DNA of 64,000 bases from Myxococcales bacterium (GCA_016703425.1 JADJCA010000002.1:806001-870000), one strand, 5' to 3'; shown: positions 8,199-16,172, numbered from the stretch's first letter. The notes: generated by a model from the letters alone, not told the origin. Numbers and translations are program-made.

Positions 8199-8315
8199 GG
8201 GTCGGCTACGCTGGCGCGATGCGAAGCCCGGTTCTGGCTCTCTCCCTGGCCTTACTGGCCGCTTGTGGCGGCGCTTCGTCCGCGGGGCCGAGCCCCGAAC
8301 GAATCGCGAAGATGC
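8199..8315 (+). repeat. Direct repeat copy 1 (5' part of a lipoprotein gene)
   Basis: About 117 bp that align without gaps to 10571-10687, about 80% identical by eye. The copy includes the region just upstream of the start codon, the signal peptide and the first 15 or so residues of the mature lipoprotein. The two copies are in the same orientation and bracket the MNIO peptide unit. Confidence 0.8.
8219..8315 (+). pseudogene. Truncated paralogue of the small lipoprotein at 10591
   Basis: ATG at 8219 begins MRSPVLALSLALLAACGG, nearly identical to the lipoprotein at 10591-10935. Similarity stops near 8315 (after 'ERIAKM'). From there the sequence is the antisense of the DUF2063 gene, whose last residues therefore run through this remnant. 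This is a 5' fragment left by a duplication or insertion. Confidence 0.7.
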
Positions 8316-9070
8316 CGAGTCGCCAGGTCTCGCCGCGAATCGAGGATCACGCCCTCTCGGATCAGCGAAGAGACGGCGTCCGTCAGGCCCGTTTCGTCAG
8401 GTCTGCGCAAGGCTGCGACGGCTTCGCCTCCTCCTCGGTAGAGCGCCCGGAGCACCGCGACCTCCCGCTCCGACACGCGCTTCGTTCTGCGCCGACCTTC
8501 GCGGGTTCGCCAAATGGCAACGGCAACCCTTCGCGACCGCGGCGAGGCACGCGTCGGCTCGGTGGAGCAACGGACGTCGAGGACATCGTATGCGTAGACC
8601 CGGAGCGTAAGCGCGTCCGCAAGCGTGGCACCGCCAGCTCCGTCGCCGTCGATCGCCGACCCGGCTTCGTCGGGTGACATGAACACGACCCGCTCGGCGA
8701 GCTCCAGATCGGCCAGCTCGTGAAGCCACGGCGGCAGGCCGAGCCACGCCGCGCGCCCCTCTAGCACCGTCACCAGGGCGGATGTCCCAAAGCGAATCTG
8801 AGGTGGCGGGTGGTCCTTCGCCACCTCGAGGACCAGCTCTCGCCAGGCTGCCTCGCCGGCAACCTGCACGACGATGGACTTCGTGATGGGAAAGAGGCTC
8901 GCCATGTTCTCGCCGACGTTGTGCAGATAGGAGCGTCGATAGATGGCGAGGCGCATGGCGTCACGCGAGCGGAGGTCGAGGCCGAGGCGCGCCGCGCTCT
9001 CGGAAACGGAGAGATCGCCCACGAGCATCGCGCGCAATGTCTCGAGCGTCGGCAGCAGAGCTGTGGTCAA
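8252..9070 (-). CDS. DUF2063-family partner protein of the MNIO enzyme
   Basis: 272 aa from a TTG start at 9070 that overlaps the MNIO stop (TTGA), with GGAGG 6 nt upstream. The N-terminal DUF2063 pattern is visible ('LAIYRRSYLHNVGENMASLFPITK', 'WRELVLEVAKDHPP', then a short 'LPPWLHELADLELAE' stretch). DUF2063 proteins (MbnC/BufC type) bind the precursor peptide and assist DUF692 enzymes. The C-terminal half is divergent and winged-helix-like ('REVAVLRALYRGG'). Its last 20 or so residues are encoded by the antisense of the truncated lipoprotein repeat, so the natural C-terminus may have been altered. ATG at 9028 is the alternative start. Confidence 0.75.
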   Translation of the reverse strand: MTTALLPTLETLRAMLVGDLSVSESAARLGLDLRSRDAMRLAIYRRSYLHNVGENMASLFPITKSIVVQVAGEAAWRELVLEVAKDHPPPQIRFGTSALVTVLEGRAAWLGLPPWLHELADLELAERVVFMSPDEAGSAIDGDGAGGATLADALTLRVYAYDVLDVRCSTEPTRASPRSRRVAVAIWRTREGRRRTKRVSEREVAVLRALYRGGGEAVAALRRPDETGLTDAVSSLIREGVILDSRRDLATRHLRDSFGARPRGRSAATSGQ

Positions 9071-9909
9071 GCGGCCTCCGGCGCCGCGCGACGCGACTCC
9101 AAGGCGAGGGCTGACTCGGCGCGCGCCCGGTCGACCTCGTCCAGCACCACATCGAGGGACGGGATTTCGCTGTCCCACTCGATGAGCGTTGGAATGGCGC
9201 GCTGGGCCTGCTGCAGCGTGAAGCGGTAGAGGTCCCAAACGGGCTGCGGCACCGGCCCGATGTGCGTATCGATGGTGACGTCCACGGCAACGGTGTGCCC
9301 GGCCACGTGGATCTGCCGGACGGCGTTCAGCGGCAGCGACCGCACGAACTCTTCCGGGTCGAAGCCGTGGTTTCGGCTGTTGACGTAGACGTTGTTCACA
9401 TCGAGCAAGAGTCCCACGCCGGTGGCGTGCACCAGCTCGCTTAGGAACCGAGCATCGGTCATGGTGCGGCCTGGCAGCTCGACGTAGTAGGTCGGGTTCT
9501 CGAAGACGAGGGGCACCTCGGTCATGGCCTGGGCGGCGCGAACGCGTCCGATGACGTACTCGAGGGCCTCGTCGGACGAGGGCACCGGCAGGAGGTCGTT
9601 GACGTGCGCGTTCCCGAAGACGGCGCAGCAGATGTGATCACTCCAGAAGGGGGCGTCGAGCTCCCGGCACAAGCGACTCACGCTCGTAAAGAGTGACTCG
9701 CTCAGCGGGTCGGCCCCCGCCACCGACATGGTGACGCCATGGGGAACGATGGCCCAACGCTCCCGGCAGGCCCCGAGCTGCCGACGCAGGCGGCCGCCGA
9801 CGTCGGTCCAGTTTTCCGCGATGACCTCGAGCCAATCGACCGAACGTTCCGTCTTTGGAAGCTCGGCGAGGAACTCGCTGCGAAGACCGACGCCAAATCC
9901 GCTCACCAT
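9067..9909 (-). CDS. MNIO (DUF692) multinuclear iron oxidase, RiPP maturase
   Basis: 280 aa from ATG 9909 (GAGGT upstream). DUF692/MNIO TIM-barrel hallmarks are present: 'FGVGLRSEF', 'PHGVTMSVAG', 'FWSDHICCAVFGN', 'FENPTYY', 'LLLDVNNVYVN', 'IHVAGHT', 'DTHIGPVP' and 'IEWDSEIP'. These supply the His/Asp/Glu/Asn ligands for two or three irons. MNIO enzymes (MbnB, TglH, BufB) oxidatively remodel Cys residues in peptides, giving oxazolone/thioamide, thiooxazole or related groups. An in-frame ATG at 9993 overlaps the precursor stop (TGATG) and would add 28 residues. The gene sits between the Cys-rich precursor and the DUF2063 partner, the canonical order. Confidence 0.9.
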   Translation of the reverse strand: MVSGFGVGLRSEFLAELPKTERSVDWLEVIAENWTDVGGRLRRQLGACRERWAIVPHGVTMSVAGADPLSESLFTSVSRLCRELDAPFWSDHICCAVFGNAHVNDLLPVPSSDEALEYVIGRVRAAQAMTEVPLVFENPTYYVELPGRTMTDARFLSELVHATGVGLLLDVNNVYVNSRNHGFDPEEFVRSLPLNAVRQIHVAGHTVAVDVTIDTHIGPVPQPVWDLYRFTLQQAQRAIPTLIEWDSEIPSLDVVLDEVDRARAESALALESRRAAPEAA

Positions 9910-9992
9910 TGGATGACCTCGTGCATGTGTGTCGTCGTTCCGCGACACTCGCGGCCCACACCGGCGTGCGGGCACGCGAATGTCGAGCGCCA

Positions 9993-10334
9993 TCAGGCGG
10001 TACAACCGCTCGTATCGCCGTCGCTGCAGCCGCCCGTCGGGCCCTCGGGCGACGGAGAGGGTGAAGGGGAGTCGGGCGAGCACGCGATGCCAAGGGATTC
10101 GCCGCAGATGCCTGCGACGGCCACCGAGCAGCTCGCCTCGGCTGCGGCGACCGAACAGCTCGCATCGGCGGCGGCGGCGCAGCCGCTACAACCGGCGCAG
10201 CCGCCACAGCCGCCGCATCCCCCCTCACCGCCACCGTCCCCGTCGCCCCCCACCACCACCACGAGCTCGTCTTCGCTCAGAGCGGCGAGGCCCTCGATGT
10301 CGGCCGGCACCCTCGCAAACGGATTCTTCGCCAT
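9993..10334 (-). CDS. RiPP precursor peptide B: GG leader plus Cys/Gly-rich core, MNIO unit
   Basis: 113 aa with AGGAG 6 nt before the ATG. The leader (about residues 1-30) ends 'LAALSEDELVVVVGG'. The core is Gly-rich and carries 11 Cys: five in a tight CGGCGGCAGCSGC block, two in near-identical 'ASCSVA' units, one each in 'GICGE' and 'IACSP', then a Pro/Ser spacer and two C-terminal Cys (GGCSD, SGCTA). There is no Sec signal peptide, unlike bufferins. It is the first gene of a precursor, DUF692, DUF2063 operon with overlapping or near-overlapping junctions, so its Cys residues are the expected substrate. Metal binding is plausible but inferred. Confidence 0.85.
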   Translation of the reverse strand: MAKNPFARVPADIEGLAALSEDELVVVVGGDGDGGGEGGCGGCGGCAGCSGCAAAADASCSVAAAEASCSVAVAGICGESLGIACSPDSPSPSPSPEGPTGGCSDGDTSGCTA

Positions 10335-10570
10335 TGCACTCTCCTGGTTTCGTCGCCACCTGGCGTCGCCGGGGAGTTCGCAACGTGCGTTCCAACGCTT
10401 GCGTCAGATATCGCCGAAGAAAATTTGGGAATGCTTGAGCGACGCGTAGGTAACGTGTTGCTGCGAGCGGCCGCGAGCATGCGCGGTGACGCGGCAGACC
10501 TACGCCAGGATGCTGGCGTCGATCGCCCTGGTCGTCGACGTCCCCCCCTCACGGTCGCCCACGCCGCGCT

Positions 10571-10687
10571 GGGTCGGTTACGCTGACGCCATGCGAAGCC
10601 CGGTTCTTGCGCTCACCCTGGCACTGCTCGCGGCCTGCGGAGCCGCCTCATCTTCCGGACCGAGCCCCGAACGACTCGCGAAGATGC
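10571..10687 (+). repeat. Direct repeat copy 2 (5' part of the intact lipoprotein gene)
   Basis: Partner of 8199-8315. It spans the upstream region, ATG and signal peptide of the intact small lipoprotein gene. About 22 mismatches over 116-117 positions by manual alignment, no gaps. Confidence 0.8.
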
Positions 10688-10935
10688 GGCCACCGCTCCG
10701 CGCATTCCACGAGACCCTCGTGCCCGCGTGGGAGGCGAAGGCGGGCGCTCTCCGCGTGGCAAAGGCATGCGACGTCGCCGCTGAGCTCGCGGAGAGGTCA
10801 AAGGGCGTGGGCGACTCCTCGCTCGCGTCGTACGCGAAGGCGTTGGTCGCCGAGTGCGAGGACCCGCAACGAGACGAGGTCGAGTCGTGGCTCACGCGTG
10901 TGCACCAACGGTTTGAGGAGCTCGCGCGGGAATAG
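10591..10935 (+). CDS. Small lipoprotein
   Basis: 114 aa. The signal peptide MRSPVLALTLALLAAC has a lipobox (LLAAC) with the lipidated Cys at 16. The mature part is mostly helical and charged, with Cys in 'AKACDVAAELAERS' and 'VAECEDP', which may form a disulphide. No family is recognisable. A truncated copy of its 5' end lies at 8219. It converges on the ADP-ribosylglycohydrolase gene 3 bp downstream. Confidence 0.72.
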   Translation: MRSPVLALTLALLAACGAASSSGPSPERLAKMRPPLRAFHETLVPAWEAKAGALRVAKACDVAAELAERSKGVGDSSLASYAKALVAECEDPQRDEVESWLTRVHQRFEELARE

Positions 10936-10938
10936 GGA

Positions 10939-11889
10939 TCAGCGGCGGCGAAGCAGCGCCTCGAGCAGCGGCTCCAAGATTTCTTGCCCGCGAAGGGCTG
11001 CGCGCCACCGCTCCGGGATCGCGGATGCTCCGTCGCGGGCGCCGACGATGCCGCCCACGACGCACGCCGTCGTGTCGGTGTCGTGGCCGAGCGCCACCGC
11101 GCGCTTCAAGGTGACCTCCACGGAACCACCTTCGTCGATCACCATTCGCGCGGAGCGCAGCGTGTCCACCACGTAGCCGGAGCCCGAGCCACGGGCCGCT
11201 TCGTCGGGGCGAATGTGCTCTTCGAGGGCCTCTTCCTCTGCGCTCCCGCGGCCGAGCATCGAGCGCATGACGCGCGTGGCGTGACGCCACGGGTCCTGTC
11301 GCTCTTCGAGGATCGCGCGGGACCACAAGCAATAGAGAGCGCAGCAAACCTTCGAACGAGCGTGCCCATGAGTCACGATCGATTGGTCGTAGGCGTCGCG
11401 AACGAGCTCTCGGTCCGAGCCGCGATGCCAGAGCGCGAGCGGCATGACGCGCATGAGCGAGCCGTTGCCGTTGTGCTTCTCGAGAGCGGGGCCGGATTCG
11501 CGCGGCGATGCGCCGCCCATGAGCGCGCGGAGCGCCGTGCTCGTTTGCACGCCGACGTCGAAGACGCGGCCATCCACCGCAAAGGCGCCCCGCTCATACC
11601 AGGCGAGGAGCCGCGCCGCGAAGTCGTCGAGGTCGAGGTGCCCCTTGTCGAGGAGCGAGGCCAAGAGGCAAAGCGCCTGCGCGCCGTCGTCGGACCAGGT
11701 GCCCGCAGGCACCGAGCGGTGCGCGCGGCGAAAGTTCGGCGGAGGCGTCATCTCGAGGGACGCCATGGGCGGCAGCTCCTCGGGAGCCGTAAACTCGTAG
11801 GGCACGCCGAGCGCGTCGCCCACGAGCAGGCCCAAGAGAGCGCCGCGGAGGCGCTCTTCGCGCGAGATGGGAGAAGACGAATGCGGCAT
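10939..11889 (-). CDS. ADP-ribosylglycohydrolase-family protein (DraG-like) 1
   Basis: 316 aa. DraG/ARH fold signatures: N-terminal 'RLRGALLGLLVGDALGVPYE', the metal motif 'GTWSDDGAQ' (usual form TDDT), 'KHNGNGSLMRVMPLAL' and C-terminal 'ALGHDTDTTACVVGGIVGA', giving the Asp ligands of the binuclear Mg site. Family members remove ADP-ribose from Arg, Ser or thymidine, or hydrolyse related ADP-ribosyl compounds. It is transcribed divergently from a second DraG-like gene across a promoter with paired palindromes. The Thr-to-Gly change in the first motif may alter metal coordination. Substrate unknown. Confidence 0.88.
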   Translation of the reverse strand: MPHSSSPISREERLRGALLGLLVGDALGVPYEFTAPEELPPMASLEMTPPPNFRRAHRSVPAGTWSDDGAQALCLLASLLDKGHLDLDDFAARLLAWYERGAFAVDGRVFDVGVQTSTALRALMGGASPRESGPALEKHNGNGSLMRVMPLALWHRGSDRELVRDAYDQSIVTHGHARSKVCCALYCLWSRAILEERQDPWRHATRVMRSMLGRGSAEEEALEEHIRPDEAARGSGSGYVVDTLRSARMVIDEGGSVEVTLKRAVALGHDTDTTACVVGGIVGARDGASAIPERWRAALRGQEILEPLLEALLRRR

Positions 11890-11908
11890 CGATCAGATGT
11901 AGCAAGAG

Positions 11909-11947
11909 AAAGAGTCCTTGCAACTCTTTTAGAGTCACCTAGACTCT
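11909..11947. promoter_or_regulatory. Tandem palindromes in the divergent DraG promoter (candidate NrtR-type operator)
   Basis: Two perfect inverted repeats lie in the 81-bp gap: AAAGAGT-N7-ACTCTTT (11909-11929) and AGAGTC-N5-GACTCT (11931-11947). Their centres are 20 bp apart, close to two helical turns. The outermost arms extend to an 11-bp perfect pair, GAGAAAGAGTC (11906-11916) and GACTCTTTCTC (11942-11952). The region is markedly AT-richer than its surroundings. The Nudix-type regulator encoded in the rightward operon is the obvious candidate to bind here (inference). Confidence 0.6.
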
Positions 11948-11970
11948 TTCTCGTGCGTGCGTCCCCTCCG

Positions 11971-13018
11971 GTGACAGACTTCGAGGACCGCTTGGCGGGC
12001 GTGCTGCTTGGCACGGCCGTCGGCGACGCCTTGGGTCTGCCGTCGGAAGGCATGTCGGCGCGCGCCGTCGCGCGCCGTTTCCCCGACTTCCGGCGGTACC
12101 GCTTTCTTGGCTCCGCTGGCGTCGTCTCCGACGACACGGAGCAGACCGCGCTCGTCGCGGAGAGTCTGCTCGACGCGAACGGCGACCCGGCGCGCTTCGT
12201 CGCGCGCTTCCGGAAGGAACTGCTCCGCTGGTTCTTGCGCCTCCCGTGGGGCATCGGTCTTGGCACCCTGAAGGCCTGCCTTCGCATCGCCGTGGGCCTT
12301 CAGCAATCAGGAGCCAATTCGGCCGGCAACGGCGCCGCGATGCGAGCGGCGATCGTTGGCGTCTTCTTTCATGGAGACACCGAGCGACGGCGCGCTTGGT
12401 CCGACGCCGTGGCCCGCGTGACCCATCGGGACACCAGGGCGGTCGAAGGAGCACGGTACGTCGCCGAATTGGCGTCGCTAGCGGCGGGGCATGACGGCGC
12501 GGCTGATCGCGAGGCTCGCGCGCACCGCCATCTCCTGCGTCCAAGACGAGTCCTTGCGGAGAGCCATCGAAGCGGCCTTGGCACTCCCTCCGGAGACGAC
12601 CGCCGACGCGGCCGGCGCGAGCCTCGGCAATTCGGGCTTCGTCCTTCACACGCTCGCGCTGTCCACGTTCGCGTTCGTGCGCTTCGGCGACGATCCTGGC
12701 GCTGCCATGGCCCAGGTGATCCGCGCCGGTGGCGACACGGACTCTACCGCCGCCCTCGTGGGTGCCTGGGTGGGCGCGCTGCACGGCGAGGTCGGGCTCC
12801 CACCGAACCTGATTGCGGCGCTCTACGATCGGAGCAACGGACGTCGCGTCAGCTTCGCCGGGCCAAGCCACCTTCGTGCCCTGGCGAAGGCGCTCGCCGC
12901 GGACCGCCCCTCGACGGTCTACTTCTCGGGCTTTCGCTCTTGCCTTCGCAACGTGTTGCTCATGCCCGTCGTCACGGCCCACGCCCTCCGCGCGGCCCTC
13001 TCTCGCCTCCTCCCATGA
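11971..13018 (+). CDS. ADP-ribosylglycohydrolase-family protein (DraG-like) 2, apparent frameshift
   Basis: A GTG start at 11971 (another at 11953) gives 'FEDRLAGVLLGTAVGDALGLP', then 'VVSDDTEQTAL' (metal motif) and 'NSAGNGAAMRAAIVGVF'. Near 12488 the frame must shift by one base to continue into 'MTARLIARLARTAISCVQD' and 'VIRAGGDTDSTAALVGAWVGA', the C-terminal metal motif, ending at 13018. Together the pieces make one normal-length (about 349-codon) DraG family protein. The break sits in a GCGGCGGGG run, so an indel error is possible. Otherwise it is a recent pseudogene. Its stop overlaps the next start (ATGA), arguing that the unit was recently intact. Confidence 0.7.
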
Positions 13019-13836
13019 CCCGCCCCCGCAAGCGCCCCTCCCCTGCCCCTCCCCGCCACTCCACCGCTCGCTCCGCTGGGCCCGACGAAGCGGCGTTCCT
13101 CGCCCGCTACCGACCCGGGGACTTCCGCGCGGCCTTCGGTCACCGTCGACATCGTGGCCTTCAGCATCCTCGACGGCGAGCTGCGCGTGCTCTTGGTGCG
13201 CCGCGGAGAGCACCCGTTCAAGGGCGCTGGGCGTTGCCCGGCGGCTTCGTGCGCGTGGGCGACGGCCACAAGGATCAGGGCGAAGACCTCGCCGCTGCCG
13301 GCGCTCGCGAGCTCCAAGAAGAGACGAGCCTCCACCCGAACGACGTCTTCCTCGAACAGGTCGGCGCCTTCGGTCGCGCCGGTCGCGATCCGCGCATGCG
13401 CGTCATCACGGTGGCCTACACGGCGCTGATTCGGCCCGACCTGGTGCCGCTCGTGCACGCCGGTGGCGACGCCGCCGTGGCCGAGTGGCACGCCGTCGAT
13501 CGGCTCGGCCATGGGCAGCTTGAGCTCGCCTTCGACCACGCGGAGATCATCGAACGCGCCACGGCCCATGTTGCGGCGCGCATCGACGGCTCGAGCATCG
13601 CGAGGAGCCTCGTGCCGAAGACGTTCACCATCCAGGAGCTGCGGCAAGTGCACGCTCTGCTCCTAGGCACGCACCTCGATCCAGGGAACTTCCGCCGCAA
13701 GTTTGAGCGCCTCCTCGAAGACGGCGTCGTCGTGCGCGCCGCCGGCAAGCGCCTCACGGCTTCGAAGCCAGCCCTGGTCTACCGTTTCACCGACGCAGGC
13801 GCCCCCTCTCCGAACGCTGCAAAGGACACGTTATGA
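13015..13836 (+). CDS. NrtR-like Nudix-domain transcriptional regulator (two compensating frameshifts)
   Basis: The reading begins MTRPRKRPSPAP and reaches 'RYRPGDF'. Between about 13126 and 13222 the conserved Nudix sequence ('VTVDIVAFSILDGELRVLLV') lies in the next frame. The original frame then resumes with 'RWALPGGFVRVGDG' and a degenerate Nudix box ending 'GARELQEETSL'. The C-terminus has a winged helix ('FTIQELRQVHALLLG', 'FRRKFERLLEDGVV'). Nudix plus winged helix is the NrtR architecture. NrtR proteins sense ADP-ribose or related ligands and regulate NAD-metabolism genes. Overlapping start and stop codons with both flanking DraG-like genes indicate one operon. The two offsetting one-base shifts look more like sequence errors than decay. 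Confidence 0.7.
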   Translation: MTRPRKRPSPAPPRHSTARSAGPDEAAFLARYRPGDFRAAFGHRRHRGLQHPRRRAARALGAPRRAPVQGRWALPGGFVRVGDGHKDQGEDLAAAGARELQEETSLHPNDVFLEQVGAFGRAGRDPRMRVITVAYTALIRPDLVPLVHAGGDAAVAEWHAVDRLGHGQLELAFDHAEIIERATAHVAARIDGSSIARSLVPKTFTIQELRQVHALLLGTHLDPGNFRRKFERLLEDGVVVRAAGKRLTASKPALVYRFTDAGAPSPNAAKDTL

Positions 13837-14819
13837 CGACCGCGAAGGCCTCCCTCTTCGACATCGCACCGGAAGACCGCGCGCGTTCACGGCCGCTCTC
13901 GCCCCTCGGTCTCGCCCGCCTGTCGCTCGAAGGTCTCTCCATCGGCGACGCCTTCGGGGAGCGCTTCTTCGGCTCGCCCGCTACCGCCCTGTCGCTCATC
14001 GAGCAGCGAGCCATGCCGCGCGAGCCGTGGCACTGGACCGACGACACGGCCATGGCCCTCTCGATCTACGAGGTGCTCCTCGATCGCGGCCTCATCGATC
14101 GCGGCGCGCTCGCTCGGCGCTTCGGAGAACGCTACCGCGCCGATCCGCGGCGCGGCTACGGCGGCGCGGCCCACGACATCCTGGCGAAGCTCGCCGACGG
14201 CGCACCTTGGAACGAGGTGGCGCGCGAACCGTTCGACGGGCAGGGCTCGATGGGCAACGGCGGCGCCATGCGCTCGGCGCTCGTCGGCGGATTCTTCTCG
14301 AAAGACCTGGGCGCCGTGGTCGAAAACGCGCGGGCTTCCGCCGAGCCCACGCATGCGCACCCGGAAGGCCAAGCCGGCGCCATCGCCGTCGCCTTGGCGG
14401 CGGCGCTCGCGGCGCGACGCGGCGACGGCGAGGCCTTTGCGGCGGCGCAGTTTTTCGCGCAGATCGCAGAACGCACGCCGGCGGGCGCAACGCGAGACGG
14501 CATCGAGCAGGCGCGTGGCGTCTCTCTCTCCGAATCGCCGGAATCGGCGGCGGCGCTCCTCGGCAGCGGCAGTCGCGTCATCTCCTCCGACACAGTGCCG
14601 TTCTCGCTTTGGTGCGCAGCGCGTCACATGGACGACTTCGAAGCCGCCCTTTGGTCAACCGTGAGCGGCCTCGGCGATCGCGACACCACCTGCGCCATCG
14701 TGGGCGGCATCGTCGCGCTCTCGGTAGGGTACAAAGGCATCCCCGAGGCGTTCTCAAAGGCCCGCGAGCCGCTCGACTCCAAGGCGACACACATCGAGCG
14801 GCACGCTCAGCGCGGCTGA
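13833..14819 (+). CDS. ADP-ribosylglycohydrolase-family protein (DraG-like) 3
   Basis: 328 aa. Signatures in order: 'LSLEGLSIGDAFGERFF', 'WHWTDDTAMALSIYE' (TDDT metal motif intact), 'GQGSMGNGGAMRSALVGGFF' and 'GLGDRDTTCAIVGGIVA' (GDTD replaced by GDRD, both Asp retained). The start overlaps the stop of the NrtR-like gene by 4 bp (ATGA), so it is the last gene of the rightward operon. It ends with 'HIERHAQRG', beyond the usual fold. With two other DraG-like genes within 4 kb, these enzymes probably act on different ADP-ribosylated targets or metabolites. Confidence 0.88.
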   Translation: MTTAKASLFDIAPEDRARSRPLSPLGLARLSLEGLSIGDAFGERFFGSPATALSLIEQRAMPREPWHWTDDTAMALSIYEVLLDRGLIDRGALARRFGERYRADPRRGYGGAAHDILAKLADGAPWNEVAREPFDGQGSMGNGGAMRSALVGGFFSKDLGAVVENARASAEPTHAHPEGQAGAIAVALAAALAARRGDGEAFAAAQFFAQIAERTPAGATRDGIEQARGVSLSESPESAAALLGSGSRVISSDTVPFSLWCAARHMDDFEAALWSTVSGLGDRDTTCAIVGGIVALSVGYKGIPEAFSKAREPLDSKATHIERHAQRG

Positions 14820-15029
14820 GACCACGCCGCCTCGCCGCCGGAGCCCTTGAAGTGCAGGAAAAGAAAGAAGAGCAGGATCGGCATGCGTCACGAAAGGCAA
14901 CGACCGATCCACGCTTGATTTTCCCGGTCCGCGGGTGAACCCGGCGCTCAAGACTCTGACTTTCACGTCGCGGCGGAAAGAGTCGCCCTGTGTAGGCGCG
15001 CGAGCGCAGCGCGCCTCGCGAGCGTCATG

Positions 15030-16172
15030 TCATTCGTAGACGAGCATCAGCGGCCCCGGCAGGAGCCACGAGAGGCCCTCGCGCAAGCGGTCGCGCCAGT
15101 TCTCCCAGTTGTGGCCGTCGCGCGATTCCGTGAAGCGCACCTGCATGCCCGTCTTGGACAAGAGCGGCACCAGTGACCGGTTCTCGTAGATGAGCTTCTC
15201 GTAGACGCCGCAGCTCGCGAAGACGCGTTCGCTGAGGGCCGTCGGCTCGGCGCGGTAGCGGTTCATGAACTCAACGACGCGATCAAACGTCGGCCCATGT
15301 TTCGCGCTTCGGCCGATGTCCGTGAAGGCGAACGACCCCGACTGGAGCAAGAGCCGACCCCAATAGCCCGGGTACCGGTACGCCGTGGAGAAGGCCGCGA
15401 TCGCGCCGAAGCTCGCGCCGAGGAGGCACCGCGCGTCGGGCCGGTCACGAAGCGGGAAGCGCGACGCCAGATGCGGCACGAGCTCTTCGGTGATGAAGCG
15501 CGCGTGATTTTCGTCGTTGGCGTATTCGCGAAGGCGATCCGGTGAATCGGTCAACGCGACGATGACGTCGGGGATCTCGAGGCGGTGGATCAGGTTGTCC
15601 AAGACCGTCTTCATCGACGCGAAGCGCAGGTAGTCGCTCCCGTCGTGCACCACCAAGAGCGGATAGACGCGGCTCTTTCGAAATCGCGGCGGCACGTAGA
15701 TCTGCCCTGAGCGCGTGCCGCCGAGCGCCTCGCTCTCGATCTCGAAGGGCTCGAGGGTCCCGGCGCGAGCCATGGGATCGAAGGTGGTCCAAACGGGCAG
15801 CTCGTAGCCCTCGCTCTGGAGGACCGAGTTGGCGCCAAAGGGATCGCGCGCGCGGTTCGGATTGAGCGGATCCAGGAACCAGTCGCGGTGGCCGCCCTTG
15901 TGGATCTCGAGCTTGTATTCGACGCGCGAACGCTCGGGGATCTCGACGGTGAGGTAGTAGAGGTCTGCCTCGGGGACGTGCGTGAGCGCCGTCTGCGACT
16001 CGAGGCCGTAGATCCAGTGCACCAGCTTGACGGCGTCGGCTTTGCCGAGCCACACGAAGGTGACCTGCGACCCTTCGACGAGGGGAAACTTGCGGCCCTT
16101 CACGAAGGCCTTCGCCTTGGCGCGGTCGGGCGCTTCCGCGAGGAACGCGTCGATGGCGAGCGGCGTCGTCAC
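15030..16172 (-). CDS. Enterochelin-esterase-like hydrolase
   Basis: 380 aa from a GTG at 16172 that overlaps the upstream stop (GTGA). The N-terminal 150 or so residues form an immunoglobulin-like/E-set domain ('VTFVWLGKADAVKLVHWIYG'). The C-terminal alpha/beta hydrolase has the nucleophile elbow 'LLGASFGAIAAF' and a His in 'ESRDGHNWENW'. This domain order is that of Fes/IroE-type esterases (esterase D family). No siderophore genes are nearby, so the substrate may be another ester or peptide. No signal peptide is visible. It is coupled to the S51-like gene upstream, with which it should act. Confidence 0.82.
   Translation of the reverse strand: MTTPLAIDAFLAEAPDRAKAKAFVKGRKFPLVEGSQVTFVWLGKADAVKLVHWIYGLESQTALTHVPEADLYYLTVEIPERSRVEYKLEIHKGGHRDWFLDPLNPNRARDPFGANSVLQSEGYELPVWTTFDPMARAGTLEPFEIESEALGGTRSGQIYVPPRFRKSRVYPLLVVHDGSDYLRFASMKTVLDNLIHRLEIPDVIVALTDSPDRLREYANDENHARFITEELVPHLASRFPLRDRPDARCLLGASFGAIAAFSTAYRYPGYWGRLLLQSGSFAFTDIGRSAKHGPTFDRVVEFMNRYRAEPTALSERVFASCGVYEKLIYENRSLVPLLSKTGMQVRFTESRDGHNWENWRDRLREGLSWLLPGPLMLVYE

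Noticed and set aside
10984..13836. A 950-aa plus-strand ORF spanning antisense of DraG-like gene 1 and much of the rightward operon
   Set aside because: Only its last part contains conserved domains. The first 300 codons are antisense to a well-supported gene.
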